Source: Shewanella seohaensis (GTDB taxonomy: Bacteria > Pseudomonadota > Gammaproteobacteria > Enterobacterales > Shewanellaceae). From it: 64,000 nucleotides of DNA. The stretch covers positions 4,340,001 to 4,404,000 of the forward strand of contig NZ_CP104900.1 in the NCBI RefSeq assembly GCF_025449215.1. The letters run 5' to 3'. The notes beneath the pieces are model-generated. The model ran no database searches and was not told the origin of the DNA. It worked only from the letters and a program-made list of their open reading frames with translations. A program made the translations under genes and the position numbers. The stretch's first letter is position 1. Every line of letters begins with the position of its first letter. Shown piece by piece: positions 11,843 to 21,940 of this stretch.

Positions 11843-12237
11843 TAACCCAATAATACCGCTTGTTTAAAATGCGCCAATTTGGCGGCGTAAACTAACCAAC
11901 CTAATGCACCTAAAAAGGCAAAAACTTTGAATAATTTGTTTCTGTTCGCTTTTATCGCAATCACGCCCAAGGCAATATACGCGAGCACGGCGCCAATTTT
12001 TTCGGTCAACCAAGGGTCCACAAAGGGATATTGCTTGATCATAAAGCACAGGGTTAAGCCCGACAGCAGTAAAAAAGTGTCGATAACATGGGGCGCGATT
12101 TTGAATACTTTCTTGCCCATCAGTGCTGACTGACGTAAATGCAACACAAAACGAACGACAAAAAACAGCACACTCACGGCAATTAAGGTTAAATGCAGGT
12201 GCTTAACAGCAGGATAAAGACTGTAAAAAGTTTCCAT
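11842..12237 (-). CDS. sirB2: SirB2-family membrane protein
   Basis: This small protein has four hydrophobic segments. METFYSLYPAVKHLHLTLI at its start and the HVIDTFLLLSGL segment match the SirB2/YchQ family. The open frame runs upstream to a TTG at 12261, but ATG 12237 gives the usual N terminus, so I use it. It overlaps sirB1 by one base. In related species it follows prmC directly. Here a 1.6-kb segment with two genes on the other strand separates them. Molecular function unknown. Confidence 0.85.
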   Translation of the reverse strand: METFYSLYPAVKHLHLTLIAVSVLFFVVRFVLHLRQSALMGKKVFKIAPHVIDTFLLLSGLTLCFMIKQYPFVDPWLTEKIGAVLAYIALGVIAIKANRNKLFKVFAFLGALGWLVYAAKLAHFKQAVLLG

Positions 12238-12355
12238 TGTGATACTTATGGCCAGTGACAAAGGCGCTAGTTTACCCTAATCATAACGCCAGACCAATGC
12301 CTAACGCGCGAGATTCGCAGACGAAAACCCGGCCCTCAGTTTGTAGGAAACCACA

Positions 12356-12769
12356 ATGAATTTAATGATAATTGACGATGAGTCCGCCGAATTTGCCGAT
12401 GCAGTAAAGCAAAAAATCGTCGAATTTAATCAGCTGCACTGGCAAACACTGAAACGCCAAAACCTAGGATTAAAATTACAGGATGAGGATGGCAGCTTGC
12501 TCGCGGGCTTAAGCGGCAAAACCTTTGGTAATTGGCTATTGATTGACTACCTTTGGGTCGATGCCGGATTACGCCAGCAAAACATCGGCTCACGCTTATT
12601 ACTCGAGGCCGAAACCAAGGCCAAACAACGCGGCTGCCAATTTGTCCTGCTCGATACCTTAGATTTTCAAGCCAAACCTTTCTATGAGCGCCACGGATAT
12701 CGTGTGCAGTGGGTACAACAAGCCTATCCCGAAACCGGCAGTAAATTCTTTATGGTCAAAGTGCTCTAA
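12356..12769 (+). CDS. GNAT-family N-acetyltransferase
   Basis: The 137-residue protein has a clear acetyl-CoA loop, LRQQNIGSRLLLEAE (the R/Q-x-x-G-x-G/A class, here with Ile-Gly-Ser). It is preceded by the strand LIDYLWVDAGL and followed by FVLLDTLDFQAKPFYERHGY, the usual end of the fold. The acceptor substrate cannot be inferred. A GGAAACC-type ribosome site precedes ATG 12356. The gene runs opposite to the sirB genes and forms part of the segment that splits sirB2 from prmC. Confidence 0.85.
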   Translation: MNLMIIDDESAEFADAVKQKIVEFNQLHWQTLKRQNLGLKLQDEDGSLLAGLSGKTFGNWLLIDYLWVDAGLRQQNIGSRLLLEAETKAKQRGCQFVLLDTLDFQAKPFYERHGYRVQWVQQAYPETGSKFFMVKVL

Positions 12770-13071
12770 AAATAATTGATCATCCAGAGATCGTGAAAAA
12801 TTAGTTTTATCTAAAAGCTCACGAAAGGACACAGCCTATTAAATTTGAGTTGTACAACTAATTAATGACATCAGAATCAAACACCCAAATCGATATTTTA
12901 GACTTAGGCAACGTTTGAGCTATTCAGGATAAATCCCCCTTCAGAAACGACCAATACATCAACATCCGATAAATTTATCGATACAACGTTCGCAATAAAG
13001 GCAAACAAAAAAATTACAATACCTGTACAGATGTGGTACTTTTCGAGAGCAAAAATCTTACAGGGAGTATG
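12770..13071. other. Gene-free AT-rich interval
   Basis: About 300 AT-rich bases lie between the acetyltransferase and the barrel protein genes. No tRNA, convincing terminator or repeat was seen. It presumably carries the promoter of the downstream gene. Confidence 0.5.
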
Positions 13072-13644
13072 ATGGGAATGTTAGGAAATAAAACAAAATT
13101 ATCTTTGGTTATATTAGCCTTATTAACTTCACCAGCAGCATTGAGCGCAGATGAAAAGCATGGTTTTTCCGCAGCGATTGGTGGTGGCTCAGTTGCTACA
13201 TATGGCGGTATGACATTATATGATTTTACTTATCGTTACCAATTTACCCCTGATTGGGGAGCTGAAATTGGTTATTCACTTTTTCAAAGTGAATTGTGGA
13301 CCGCTGTGATAAATGGTGTTGCAGAGCAATATACTTTAGATAACTCTTATGCTACTCGGCTTGCGGCGACTTATACCTACCAGGTTAGTCCCCGTCATAG
13401 TATTATTTTTAAGGCCGGTTTAGGCCAAGCAGAAGCCAACTATGAGCGCCATGATTATGATCATGATAATGACCAACTTGTACTTTTAGATGAATATTCT
13501 GATGATGGTTATGGTATTTACACTGCCATAGGTTGGCGCTGCCGCTTCTTTAGTGGCTTTGAAATCTTAAGCTCAGTTGCGTATCAAAACTCAGGCCCAT
13601 TTGAAATGACTAATATTACATTTGGCTTCGGTTACAGCTTCTAA
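13072..13644 (+). CDS. Small outer-membrane beta-barrel protein
   Basis: The protein has a signal peptide (LSLVILALLTSPAALSADEK) and about 170 mature residues in alternating polar/hydrophobic strands rich in Tyr and Gly. It ends in Phe after ITFGFGYSF. This is the layout of an eight-stranded OmpA/OmpW-like barrel. The open frame extends to a GTG at 13033. GGGAG at 13063-13067 is better placed for ATG 13072 or 13078; I use 13072. The codon and base composition is more AT-rich than in the flanking housekeeping genes. Function unknown. Confidence 0.7.
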   Translation: MGMLGNKTKLSLVILALLTSPAALSADEKHGFSAAIGGGSVATYGGMTLYDFTYRYQFTPDWGAEIGYSLFQSELWTAVINGVAEQYTLDNSYATRLAATYTYQVSPRHSIIFKAGLGQAEANYERHDYDHDNDQLVLLDEYSDDGYGIYTAIGWRCRFFSGFEILSSVAYQNSGPFEMTNITFGFGYSF

Positions 13645-13788
13645 CACTATTTGTATCTACCTTATCCATCAATAAATACGGATATTTTGTTACTTCGCAA
13701 TGTTTGAAATTTACTTTAAAAGCAAACCAAATATCTCCATCCAAATGTGCTTTAAAATAAATTAAGTGTTCCTCTTCAGAAAACGTTT

Positions 13789-13824
13789 AAATAAAAACGC
13801 CATTGATAAATAACCAATGGCGTT
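13789..13824 (-). terminator. prmC terminator
   Basis: The stem AACGCCATTG / CAATGGCGTT has a nine-base loop. On the minus strand it is followed by TTTTTAT, downstream of prmC. Confidence 0.8.
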
Positions 13825-13854
13825 GTTTAGTGCTTTGCAGGATTGGATTAAATA

Positions 13855-14715
13855 TTAAATGCCAATCAAGCCCATCCACTTACCCATAGTACATCTGTCG
13901 TTACTGCCAAAATCCCGCACGGTCGCGACATTCTGATAACCCAGCTCGGTCAGTTTTTCTCTAAGCTTTACCGCCTGCTCAAAACCATGTTCGAGCAGAA
14001 TATAGCCGTTGGGCTTTAAATAATCCCGAGCAGTTTTTGCGATATAGTAAAGATCGGCAAAGCCCTCATCGGCGGCAGTGAGCGCACTTTGCGGCTCAAA
14101 ACGTACATCCCCTTGATGCAAATGCTCATCGGCCTCATCAATGTAAGGCGGATTTGAGACAATTAAATCAAAGTCATGGGCCTTAATAGCACTAAACCAG
14201 TCACTCTGGAGGATCTCAACCTGCTCGAGCTTAAGGTTAGTTCGGTTAGCCTTGGCCAATGCCACCGCATCTTCCACCTTATCGACGGCAGTGATTTGCC
14301 AAGTCGCCCGCTCAGAAGCCAGCGCCAGCGCAATTGCACCGGTTCCAGTCCCTAAATCGAGCACCTTAGCATTGCTCTCAAGGGGCAAGTTTAAGGCAGT
14401 TTCGACTAAGATTTCGGTATCGGGGCGAGGAATTAACGTGGTGTCATTCACGATAAACGGCAGTGACCAAAACTCACGCTCACCCACAATATGCGCCACG
14501 GGTACGCCCTTCTGGCGACGTTGCACCATTTGTTGGAAACGTTTCCACTGCTCCACCGTCAAGGCTTTTTCGGGCCAAGTGTAGAGATAGGCACGACTTT
14601 TATTGAGGCAATACAGCAGGAAAACCTCTGCATCCAGATGGGCGGATTCAGAGGTAGGCGCTAGCTGTACGTAGGCCCATTGCAGGGCCTCGGCGATACT
14701 CGATTGATCAGCCAA
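13855..14715 (-). CDS. prmC: Release-factor glutamine N5-methyltransferase
   Basis: PrmC methylates the glutamine of the GGQ motif in release factors 1 and 2. The 286-residue protein has the N-terminal helical domain, then IPRPDTEILVE, the SAM loop VLDLGTGTGAIALALA and the catalytic NPPY at residues 188-191. The start is TTG, two bases after the prfA stop, so translation is very likely coupled to that of its substrate. A terminator follows the gene. The hemA-prfA-prmC order is standard for gammaproteobacteria. Confidence 0.95.
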   Translation of the reverse strand: MADQSSIAEALQWAYVQLAPTSESAHLDAEVFLLYCLNKSRAYLYTWPEKALTVEQWKRFQQMVQRRQKGVPVAHIVGEREFWSLPFIVNDTTLIPRPDTEILVETALNLPLESNAKVLDLGTGTGAIALALASERATWQITAVDKVEDAVALAKANRTNLKLEQVEILQSDWFSAIKAHDFDLIVSNPPYIDEADEHLHQGDVRFEPQSALTAADEGFADLYYIAKTARDYLKPNGYILLEHGFEQAVKLREKLTELGYQNVATVRDFGSNDRCTMGKWMGLIGI

Positions 14716-14717
14716 AA

Positions 14718-15809
14718 TTACCCCTGCTCATCAGCCAGAGCGGCTAATAGGTCGGCCTGATGCTCTTGCATCAGCGGTCCTAAAATCGCATCTAAGTCGC
14801 CTTCCATCACTTCGTTTAAGCGATATAAGGTTAAGTTGATACGGTGTTCACTCACGCGGCCTTGTGGGAAGTTATAGGTACGTACACGCTCGGAGCGGTC
14901 ACCACTGGCCACCAGACTACGGCGAGTCGACTCTTCGGCGCTGCGGCGCTTTTCGTCTTCAACGGCTTGGATACGAGCCGCTAACACGCTCATCGCTTGG
15001 GCGCGGTTTTTATGCTGTGAACGTTGGTCCTGACATTCCACCACAATCCCGGTAGGAATGTGAGTAATACGAATGGCAGAATCGGTTTTGTTAACGTGCT
15101 GACCACCGGCGCCCGATGAACGGAAGGTATCGACCTTCAGATCGGCTGGGTTGATTGAAATCGCTTCTGCTTCAGGCACTTCGTGCATGACTACTACAGT
15201 TACAGCAGAGGTATGTACACGGCCCTGAGATTCAGTTTCAGGCACACGTTGAACACGGTGACCGCCGGATTCAAACTTGAGTTTGCCGTAGGCACCTTCA
15301 CCACTGACTTTAACGATGATTTCTTTAAAACCGCCATGCTCACCTTCGTTCGAGCTCATGATCTCGAGCTGCCAACGGTTGGCTTCGGCATAACGGCTAT
15401 ACATACGGAACAGGTCACCCGCGAAGATTGCGGCTTCGTCGCCACCCGCACCTGCTCGAATTTCGATAAAGGCGTTGGTGTCGTCGTTAGGATCTTTTGG
15501 CAGTAACAGAATTTGCAGCTCGGCTTCGAGACACTCGAGTTCGGCTTTAGCCGCCTTGATTTCTTCCTGCGCCATTTCGCGCATTTCAGCGTCATCTTCT
15601 TCCAGCATTTCCTTGGCAGACTCGAGATCCGCCTGTGCTTGCTGGTAGGCTTTAAAGCCTGCAACCACTTCTTCTAACTGAGAATATTCTTTGGATAACG
15701 CGCGAAAACGCTCCTGATCGGCGATAACGGACGCATCACCAAGCAAGGCTAAGACTTCTTCATTGCGCTCGAGCAAGCCTTCCAGCTTGCGGATAACGGA
15801 TTCCTTCAT
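14718..15809 (-). CDS. prfA: Peptide chain release factor 1
   Basis: RF1 recognises UAA and UAG stop codons and triggers peptide release. The 363-residue protein has the GGQ motif at 235-237 in [17 protein letters not shown]. The codon-reading tripeptide position is PET (190-192) in [14 protein letters not shown]; the motif is PxT, so Glu in the middle is acceptable. The gene lies 14 bases downstream of the restored hemA stop and two bases upstream of prmC, forming an operon. Confidence 0.97.
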   Translation of the reverse strand: MKESVIRKLEGLLERNEEVLALLGDASVIADQERFRALSKEYSQLEEVVAGFKAYQQAQADLESAKEMLEEDDAEMREMAQEEIKAAKAELECLEAELQILLLPKDPNDDTNAFIEIRAGAGGDEAAIFAGDLFRMYSRYAEANRWQLEIMSSNEGEHGGFKEIIVKVSGEGAYGKLKFESGGHRVQRVPETESQGRVHTSAVTVVVMHEVPEAEAISINPADLKVDTFRSSGAGGQHVNKTDSAIRITHIPTGIVVECQDQRSQHKNRAQAMSVLAARIQAVEDEKRRSAEESTRRSLVASGDRSERVRTYNFPQGRVSEHRINLTLYRLNEVMEGDLDAILGPLMQEHQADLLAALADEQG

Positions 15810-15823
15810 TTAACTCGCTAACC

Positions 15824-17073
15824 TTAGTTTTTATCTAATCCGAGCGCTGTTCTTAACTGACCTAAGGTATTCAAATCACCCTGACGACTCGCCACTGTGA
15901 GGGCTTGGGTTGGTGCGTGAATGAGTCTATTAGTCAGGCGATTGGCTAGTTCAATCAATACCTGCTCAGTGTCGCCCCCTGCGCTAATTTATTCAGGGCG
16001 CGTTCCACTAACTCATCCTTTATCGCCATGCTTTGGCTGCGATACTCGCGAATACTGTCGACCGACTCTAAAGAACGCACCCAATCCATAAAGAGGTAGG
16101 ATTGTTCTTCAGTAATTAATTCAGCTTGCTCGGCGGCCTCCTTACGGGAAGCCTTATTCTGTTCAATAATGCTATGCAGGTCGTCCACTGTATACAGAAA
16201 CGCATCGTCCAAATCGGCGACTTCCGGCTCAATATCCCGGGGAACTGCTATATCAACCAATAACATAGGTTGATGACGACGCTGCTTAAGCGCTTTTTCT
16301 ACCATGCCTTTACCCAGTATAGGTAGCGGGCTGGCGGTAGAGGATATCACGATATCGGCCTTAGGGAGAAAATCTGGTATCTGTGCCAGCGTAATTGCCG
16401 TGGCATTAAACTCTTCACACATGCTTTGGGCACGTTCAAGAGTACGGTTTGCCACGACCATAGAAGCAACACCGTTATCCTTAAGATGTTTAGCCACCAG
16501 CTCAATGGTTTCACCGGCGCCAATTAACAGCACCTTAGTGGTCGACAGCGAAGAGAAGATATGTTTTGCCATGCTCACTGCGGCAAAGGCCACCGAGACA
16601 GCCGCGGCACCGATTTCGGTTTCGGTACGCACTTTTTTCGCCACGGAGAAGGTATTTTGGAACAAGCGGTCAATGGTCAGCGCAACGGTACCCGCTTCTT
16701 TGGCTTTGACAAAAGCCTGCTTAACCTGCCCCAGAATTTGCGGCTCACCCAAAATCAGCGAGTCGAGACCGGAGGCCACGCGCATTAAATGCTTTACCGC
16801 CGCTTGACCGTGGTAATTGTAGAGGCACGGCGCTACATCTTGATGATCTAGGCCGTGATATTCTTCAAGCCACTCAATGATGTCGGCCTCATCGCCATTG
16901 TTACAATACAATTCAGTGCGATTACACGTCGAGACGATAACGGCTTCACCCGAGCGTGTACGACTGGCCAGACTCTTCATGGCGTCATGAATTTTGTCCG
17001 GAGAGAAGGCAACTTTCTCACGCAGGTCTACCGTGGCTGTTTTATGGTTAATACCGATTGCTACAAGGCTCAT
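15824..17073 (-). pseudogene. hemA: Glutamyl-tRNA reductase, frame broken near the 3' end
   Basis: HemA reduces glutamyl-tRNA to glutamate-1-semialdehyde, the first step of tetrapyrrole synthesis. The intact part has the catalytic Cys50 in [22 protein letters not shown], and the NADPH loop [10 protein letters not shown]. As read, the frame ends at 15955 after 372 residues. Adding one base to the five-base C run at 15975-15979 (G on the coding strand) continues through [17 protein letters not shown] to a TAA at 15824-15826. That gives 416 residues, the usual length, and a normal 14-base gap to prfA. The lost part is the C-terminal dimerisation region. Because the gene is normally indispensable, a sequence error is far more likely than real loss. 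Confidence 0.93.
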
Positions 17074-17327
17074 CTGACTCTTTTCTAGATTCTTGGCGTC
17101 TCTCTTAATAAGGGCATTCTACTGAATTGGCCCAACTAAAAACAGAATACGCTTAACAAAACCGAATAAAGGTCTAACTTCTTACCTAAATTTTCTATCA
17201 ATGATAGACAAATGCAGATTATCGCGACCGAAGTTATCCCAAGTGACCGCCAATGGAAATTTTACGATTGGCATTGGTATTCTTTACAAGCCCTCGTATC
17301 ATAAGGACTTTGGTATATCAGTTATAG

Positions 17328-17978
17328 ATGAATAATTTGAAGCGCTTCACAAAATCCATTTTCTCTTGTATCGCCTTGAGCGGCCTATTGTTTTTAGGCG
17401 GCTGCGAGACCCTGCCGCCAACGACAGATCTCAGCCCTATTACGGTTGATAATGCCGCGCAAGCCAAGGCGTGGGAATTACAGGGGAAACTCGCTATCCG
17501 CACGCCGCAGGATAAGCTCAGCGCCAATCTCTATTGGCGCCACAGTGAGGAGCGAGACGAGCTCACCCTCACCACTATGCTCGGCACCACAGTGTTGACC
17601 TTGGATGCGACACCTAACTCGGCTCATCTGCATGTCGATGGCAAAGATTTTCGCGATAGCAACGCCCAAGCATTACTCGAGCGAGTCAGCGGCTGGTCCA
17701 TCCCGATTAACGACTTACCCCTTTGGATCACAGGCCAAGTCGGCGCTTTAGACCGTGTGCTTGCCGTCGATAGCAATGGCAATGGCAAAACCAAACAAAT
17801 TCAAAACTCGCAAACCTTGCCACCTTGGGACGTCACATTTTTGAGTTGGCAATCCCAAAGCGGTGCCGAGGTACCCTATCAGTTAAAGCTTGAACGTGGA
17901 GATTTACAGCTCAAGCTGCAACTCAATCAATGGCAAGCCTTAGGTAAACCCTCAATAATGCTCGGAGAAAAACCTTAG
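17328..17978 (+). CDS. lolB: Outer-membrane lipoprotein LolB
   Basis: LolB receives lipoproteins from LolA and inserts them in the outer membrane. The 216-residue protein has a lipoprotein signal with lipobox LFLGGC, so the mature protein starts at Cys26. [20 protein letters not shown] and [16 protein letters not shown] follow, matching the LolB fold. It heads the lolB-ispE-prs block and is divergent from hemA, the common gammaproteobacterial arrangement. One base separates its stop from the ispE start. No strong ribosome site precedes the ATG. Confidence 0.92.
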   Translation: MNNLKRFTKSIFSCIALSGLLFLGGCETLPPTTDLSPITVDNAAQAKAWELQGKLAIRTPQDKLSANLYWRHSEERDELTLTTMLGTTVLTLDATPNSAHLHVDGKDFRDSNAQALLERVSGWSIPINDLPLWITGQVGALDRVLAVDSNGNGKTKQIQNSQTLPPWDVTFLSWQSQSGAEVPYQLKLERGDLQLKLQLNQWQALGKPSIMLGEKP

Positions 17979-17979
17979 C

Positions 17980-18834
17980 ATGTCGAATGAGATTTCACGC
18001 AATTGGCCCGCGCCCGCCAAATTAAATCTGTTTCTGCATATCAACGGTCGCCGCGCCGACGGTTACCATGAGTTGCAAACACTATTTCAATTTATCGATT
18101 GTTGCGATCTGCTCGACTTTAAGGTGACGCAGACGCCTGAGCTGATATTGCACTCGGACATGTCGGCCGTTGTCGCGGATAGCGATAACTTAATTCTGCG
18201 AGCCGCAAAATCATTACAGCAAGCTACAGGCTATTCTGGCGGCGCCGAAATCTGGCTCGAAAAATGTCTACCCATGGGCGGCGGTTTAGGCGGCGGTTCC
18301 TCCGATGCGGCCACCACACTTGTGGCGTTAAATCAGTTGTGGAACACCCAATTATCTAACGATGAATTAGCCACAATTGGTTTAAAACTCGGTGCCGATA
18401 TCCCTGTTTTTATTCGCGGTTTCGCGGCATTTGCCGAAGGCGTTGGCGAACGTTTACAGGCAGTAGCGCCCACTGAATTTTGGTATTTAGTGATAGCGCC
18501 CGATGCCCATGTCTCCACCGCTGCGGTGTTTCAAGATCCTTTGCTACCCCGCAATACACCTAAGCTTGGCATCGACACGTTAATGAGCCAACCTTGGGCA
18601 AATGATTGCCAAGATCTGGTCGTTTCCAAATACCCTCAAGTTGCCAAGGCCTTAGGCTGGCTGCTAGAATATGCGCCGTCGAGAATGACCGGAACGGGCG
18701 CATGCGTGTTTGGGGAGTTTTCTTCGCAGCAGCAAGCTCTCGCAGCCTTGGCGAAATTACCGTCTGATATGCAAGGATTTGTTGCAAAAGGGATGAATAT
18801 TTCGCCGCTCATAGTGCGACTCAATCATCCATAA
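17980..18834 (+). CDS. ispE: 4-diphosphocytidyl-2-C-methyl-D-erythritol kinase
   Basis: IspE phosphorylates CDP-methylerythritol in the MEP isoprenoid pathway. The 284-residue GHMP kinase has [20 protein letters not shown] with the substrate-binding Lys. The ATP loop is [18 protein letters not shown], and a second glycine motif, [10 protein letters not shown], follows near the end. The gene starts one base after lolB ends. It is followed by a nested hairpin (18846-18910) before prs. Confidence 0.97.
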   Translation: MSNEISRNWPAPAKLNLFLHINGRRADGYHELQTLFQFIDCCDLLDFKVTQTPELILHSDMSAVVADSDNLILRAAKSLQQATGYSGGAEIWLEKCLPMGGGLGGGSSDAATTLVALNQLWNTQLSNDELATIGLKLGADIPVFIRGFAAFAEGVGERLQAVAPTEFWYLVIAPDAHVSTAAVFQDPLLPRNTPKLGIDTLMSQPWANDCQDLVVSKYPQVAKALGWLLEYAPSRMTGTGACVFGEFSSQQQALAALAKLPSDMQGFVAKGMNISPLIVRLNHP

Positions 18835-18845
18835 ACTACTTTCTT

Positions 18846-18913
18846 CTAGAGCAACTTTATTACGATAGCCCACGGGTTCCGCTCCCGTCCCCGCATCGTC
18901 GTTGCTCTAGCCA
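18846..18913 (+). ncRNA. Nested hairpin / tRNA-like element between ispE and prs
   Basis: Three stems nest inside one another. CTAGAGCAAC (18846-18855) pairs perfectly with 18901-18910, ACGAT (18862-18866) with ATCGT (18895-18899), and ACGGG (18872-18876) with CCCGT (18884-18888), closing a seven-base loop TTCCGCT. The tip has the exact geometry of a tRNA anticodon arm (5 bp, 7-base loop, T at the position equivalent to 33). The outer stem is followed by GCCA, like a tRNA 3' end. D and T arms are absent and no T-run follows, so it is neither a normal tRNA nor a terminator. It could be a prs leader structure, a small RNA or a tRNA remnant. Confidence 0.5.
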
Positions 18914-18947
18914 CTAAAATATAAAGCATACGCCTGAGGTCCATACA

Positions 18948-19894
18948 GTGCCTGACATTAAACTATTTGCCGGTAACGCCACACCCAGTCTCGCAAAGAA
19001 GATAGCAGATCGCCTATTTTGTAAACTCGGAGACGCTGAGGTTGGCGTTTCAGCGACGGTGAAATCAGTGTCCAGATTAACGAAAATGTACGTGGGGCGG
19101 ATGTGTTTATCATTCAATCTACTTGTGCACCTACTAACGATAACCTGATGGAACTTATCGTTATGGTAGACGCGTTACGTCGCGCATCTGCTGGCCGTAT
19201 TACTGCGGTTATTCCTTACTTTGGTTATGCACGTCAAGACCGTCGTGTTCGTAGTGCTCGTGTACCTATTACCGCTAAGGTTGTCGCCGACTTCCTATCA
19301 AGCGTTGGGGTTGACCGCGTACTGACTTGTGATTTACACGCCGAGCAGATCCAGGGCTTCTTCGATGTACCTGTTGACAACGTATTTGGTAGCCCAGTGC
19401 TGCTTGAAGATATGCTAGCTAAGCAGCTAGACAACCCAGTGGTTGTTTCTCCTGACATTGGTGGTGTTGTCCGTGCTCGCGCCGTCGCTAAGCTACTGGA
19501 CGATTCTGACCTGGCAATCATCGATAAGCGTCGCCCACAGGCAAACGTTGCCCAGGTGATGCATATCATAGGTGACGTACAAGGCCGTGACTGCATCATA
19601 GTCGACGACATGATCGATACCGGTGGCACACTATGTAAAGCCGCTGAAGCCCTGAAAGAACACGGTGCAAACCGCGTATTTGCTTATGCTACTCACCCAG
19701 TATTCTCTGGCAAAGCGGCTGAAAATATCGAAAACTCAGTGATCGATGAAGTTATCGTAACCGATACTGTACCTTTAAGCCCTGAAATGCTTAAAGTGGC
19801 TAAAGTGACTCAACTGACAATGTCGGCCGTATTGGCAGAAGCCATTCGTCGCGTCAGCAACGAAGAGTCTATCTCTGCAATGTTCAGCCACTAA
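18948..19894 (+). pseudogene. prs: Ribose-phosphate pyrophosphokinase, frame broken near the 5' end
   Basis: Prs makes PRPP from ribose 5-phosphate and ATP for nucleotide, His and Trp synthesis. Translation from GTG 18948 (TGAGGT ribosome site) gives [20 protein letters not shown] and LGDAEVG, then leaves the family frame at about 19046. There GGCGTTTC is found where GGCCGTTTC would encode GRFSDGE. The remaining frame runs from there through [24 protein letters not shown] and the PRPP loop DDMIDTGGT to 19894. With one C added the product is 315 residues, the standard length. Loss of prs is rarely tolerated, so a missing base in the sequence is the likely cause. Confidence 0.95.
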
Positions 19895-19909
19895 TCGCGG
19901 CGCTTTGCA

Positions 19910-19939
19910 TAAAAAACGCACCTTAGGGTGCGTTTTTTG
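19910..19939 (+). terminator. prs terminator
   Basis: The stem AACGCACC-TTA-GGGTGCGTT is flanked by A- and T-runs. The same sequence occurs inverted at 20034-20057. Confidence 0.85.
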
Positions 19940-20033
19940 TTTGTGGGTTTTATCTTGTTTTTATTTAGAGCCATTCACGTTAATTCACTCACGCAGCCAT
20001 CTTAAAGCAAACCTCAGCGTTTAACTTCGCTAT

Positions 20034-20057
20034 AAAAAACGCACCCTAAGGTGCGTT
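20034..20057 (-). terminator. Chemoreceptor gene terminator
   Basis: On the minus strand, AAACGCACCTTAGGGTGCGTTTTTTA forms a stem with a T-run 21 bases after the stop. It is an inverted copy of the prs terminator about 100 bases away. Confidence 0.85.
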
Positions 20058-20077
20058 TCTGACAGACAAAAGTGCGA

Positions 20078-21940
20078 CTAGATCTTAAAGTGGCTCACGG
20101 CACTGACCAGATATTCGGCGCGGGATTTAAGCTCATCCGAAGCCGACGCATTAGCATCGGCAGCCCGAGAAGAATCCTCAGCAATATCACGGATAACGAC
20201 CACGTTCTTATTCACTTCGGCGGCAACCATGCTCTGCTCTTCAATCGCTGCAGCAATCTGTGTGCTCATATCCATAATATTATGCACATCGGTATTGATA
20301 AGCTTCAGCAATTCTCCCGCCGCGGCGGCCTGCTCGGCACTCTCGGCCCCTTGCTTTTGGCTCGCGTCCATTAATTGCACTATGGCGCGAGTTCGACTTT
20401 GCAGGGTTTGAATAATGTTGGCAATTTCCTGTGTCGACGATTGAGTTCGCATCGCCAGACTGCGTACTTCATCGGCAACCACAGCAAAACCACGGCCTTG
20501 CTCACCCGCGCGAGCTGCCTCAATCGCCGCATTGAGTGCCAGTAAGTTGGTTTGCTCCGCAATGCCACGGATCACATCGAGCACGCTACCAATGGTTTCA
20601 CTATCACGCTCGAGCTCATCCACCACAGAGGCGCTGCTGTTAATCTGATCTGACAGTTGTCTGATCTTAAGGATGGTTTGCTCCACCTCAGTTTGCCCTA
20701 ATTGGGCGTTATCATGGGTTTTACCCGCTTTGAGGGCCGCAAGCTCGGTAGTTTTAGCAATTTCATCAATGGTCGCGCCCATTTCGGTAATCGCCGTCGC
20801 CACCATATCGGTTTCATTAAGCTGCTGGGCAACGCCTTCGGACGCGAGCATCGCGTTCTCTGACACACTCTTACAGGAGGTGTTAATCGTGGCGACTGAG
20901 TCAATAACCTGCTCGATAAGCTGCTGGAAGCTTCCCACCATACTGTTGAAATGCTGTGCAATTTCACCCAGCTCATCCTGGGTCGAGGCATCGCATCTGA
21001 GGGTTAAATCCTTACTGACCTCGATACGTGAAATCACCTGAGTGATACGCTCAACAGGAGTGATAATGCTGCGGATGATGAGGTAGGTGATCACAGCAAG
21101 GATCAGGGCGATAATCACAAAGACCAAAATCCCGATATTCACGCTGCCGCTTTCAGTATCATCGATGGCTTTCAACGCAAGATTATGCAGCTCGTCGGCA
21201 CTGACTTCGGTCAACTTATTGGCTGCGATCAATTTCGCCATGGTGCCATCTTTTTCACTGAGACCCAATTGCTGCTCTTTATTAACTAAGCTCTTAAAAT
21301 CCTTTTGATATTGTTCAATTAAGCCCGCAATTTTATTTTGGGTATCCGTGTCTAAACTCGATGCTCTGAGGCTAGCGTTGAACTTGGCGATGTTAGTGTC
21401 GAAGGTCTCGACATAGCTCATCTCGCGGCGCAGCATAAAGTCTTTTTCGTTGCGGCGTAGCTGCAACATAGCGACTTCGAGGGATAACTGGTCGTATTCC
21501 TTCAACATGGACTCGACATTATGCACTGCCGTTCTTAGGGTGCCATAGAGACCCGTTTTAGGGGTTAAACCAATTTCTTGCTGGAGCTGAACGACTTCGT
21601 TGAAGGCGACTTGGTACTGATTAAGGTTACGGTCAAAGCTTTCGAGTGACGCTGTGGAAACCTTGTATTTTTTAAAAATACTCTCAAGACTCGGGACTAG
21701 CTGGTCAATCTTGGCATGTACCTCACTATGCTGTTGAACATACTGCATATCTTTACGACCAAAGAAATCCTTCTCGTTTTTACGCAGTAGCAATACGTCT
21801 CGTTCTAGCTCGAGAACGGTTTGCGCAGCGTGGGAGAGTTCCGACTCAACCGAATTAGAATGAAGCTGCAATCCAAACATGGCAATCAAGGCCGTAACGG
21901 ATACAGCGGCACTGAGTAACAACTTTGAGCGGATTAACAT
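20078..21940 (-). CDS. Methyl-accepting chemotaxis protein with HBM-type sensor
   Basis: The 620-residue chemoreceptor has an N-terminal membrane helix (about 8-27). An all-helical periplasmic region of about 230 residues follows, with repeated LRKNEKDF / LRRNEKDF motifs, the mark of the helical bimodular (HBM) sensor. A second membrane helix (about 267-290), a HAMP domain and a cytoplasmic signalling domain complete it. The signalling hairpin tip has [20 protein letters not shown] and [18 protein letters not shown] receptors studied elsewhere bind organic acids such as TCA intermediates; the ligand here is unknown. No C-terminal CheR-tethering pentapeptide is seen. It is a single gene with its own terminator. 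Confidence 0.92.
   Translation of the reverse strand: MLIRSKLLLSAAVSVTALIAMFGLQLHSNSVESELSHAAQTVLELERDVLLLRKNEKDFFGRKDMQYVQQHSEVHAKIDQLVPSLESIFKKYKVSTASLESFDRNLNQYQVAFNEVVQLQQEIGLTPKTGLYGTLRTAVHNVESMLKEYDQLSLEVAMLQLRRNEKDFMLRREMSYVETFDTNIAKFNASLRASSLDTDTQNKIAGLIEQYQKDFKSLVNKEQQLGLSEKDGTMAKLIAANKLTEVSADELHNLALKAIDDTESGSVNIGILVFVIIALILAVITYLIIRSIITPVERITQVISRIEVSKDLTLRCDASTQDELGEIAQHFNSMVGSFQQLIEQVIDSVATINTSCKSVSENAMLASEGVAQQLNETDMVATAITEMGATIDEIAKTTELAALKAGKTHDNAQLGQTEVEQTILKIRQLSDQINSSASVVDELERDSETIGSVLDVIRGIAEQTNLLALNAAIEAARAGEQGRGFAVVADEVRSLAMRTQSSTQEIANIIQTLQSRTRAIVQLMDASQKQGAESAEQAAAAGELLKLINTDVHNIMDMSTQIAAAIEEQSMVAAEVNKNVVVIRDIAEDSSRAADANASASDELKSRAEYLVSAVSHFKI

Noticed and set aside
14252..14584. 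Open frame antisense to prmC
   Set aside because: Composition (Ser/Val/Ala-rich) is typical of a frame opposite a real gene; no start signals.
18846..18913. Rho-independent terminator of ispE
   Set aside because: The stem is strong but no T-run follows, and prs is expected to be read through from this region.
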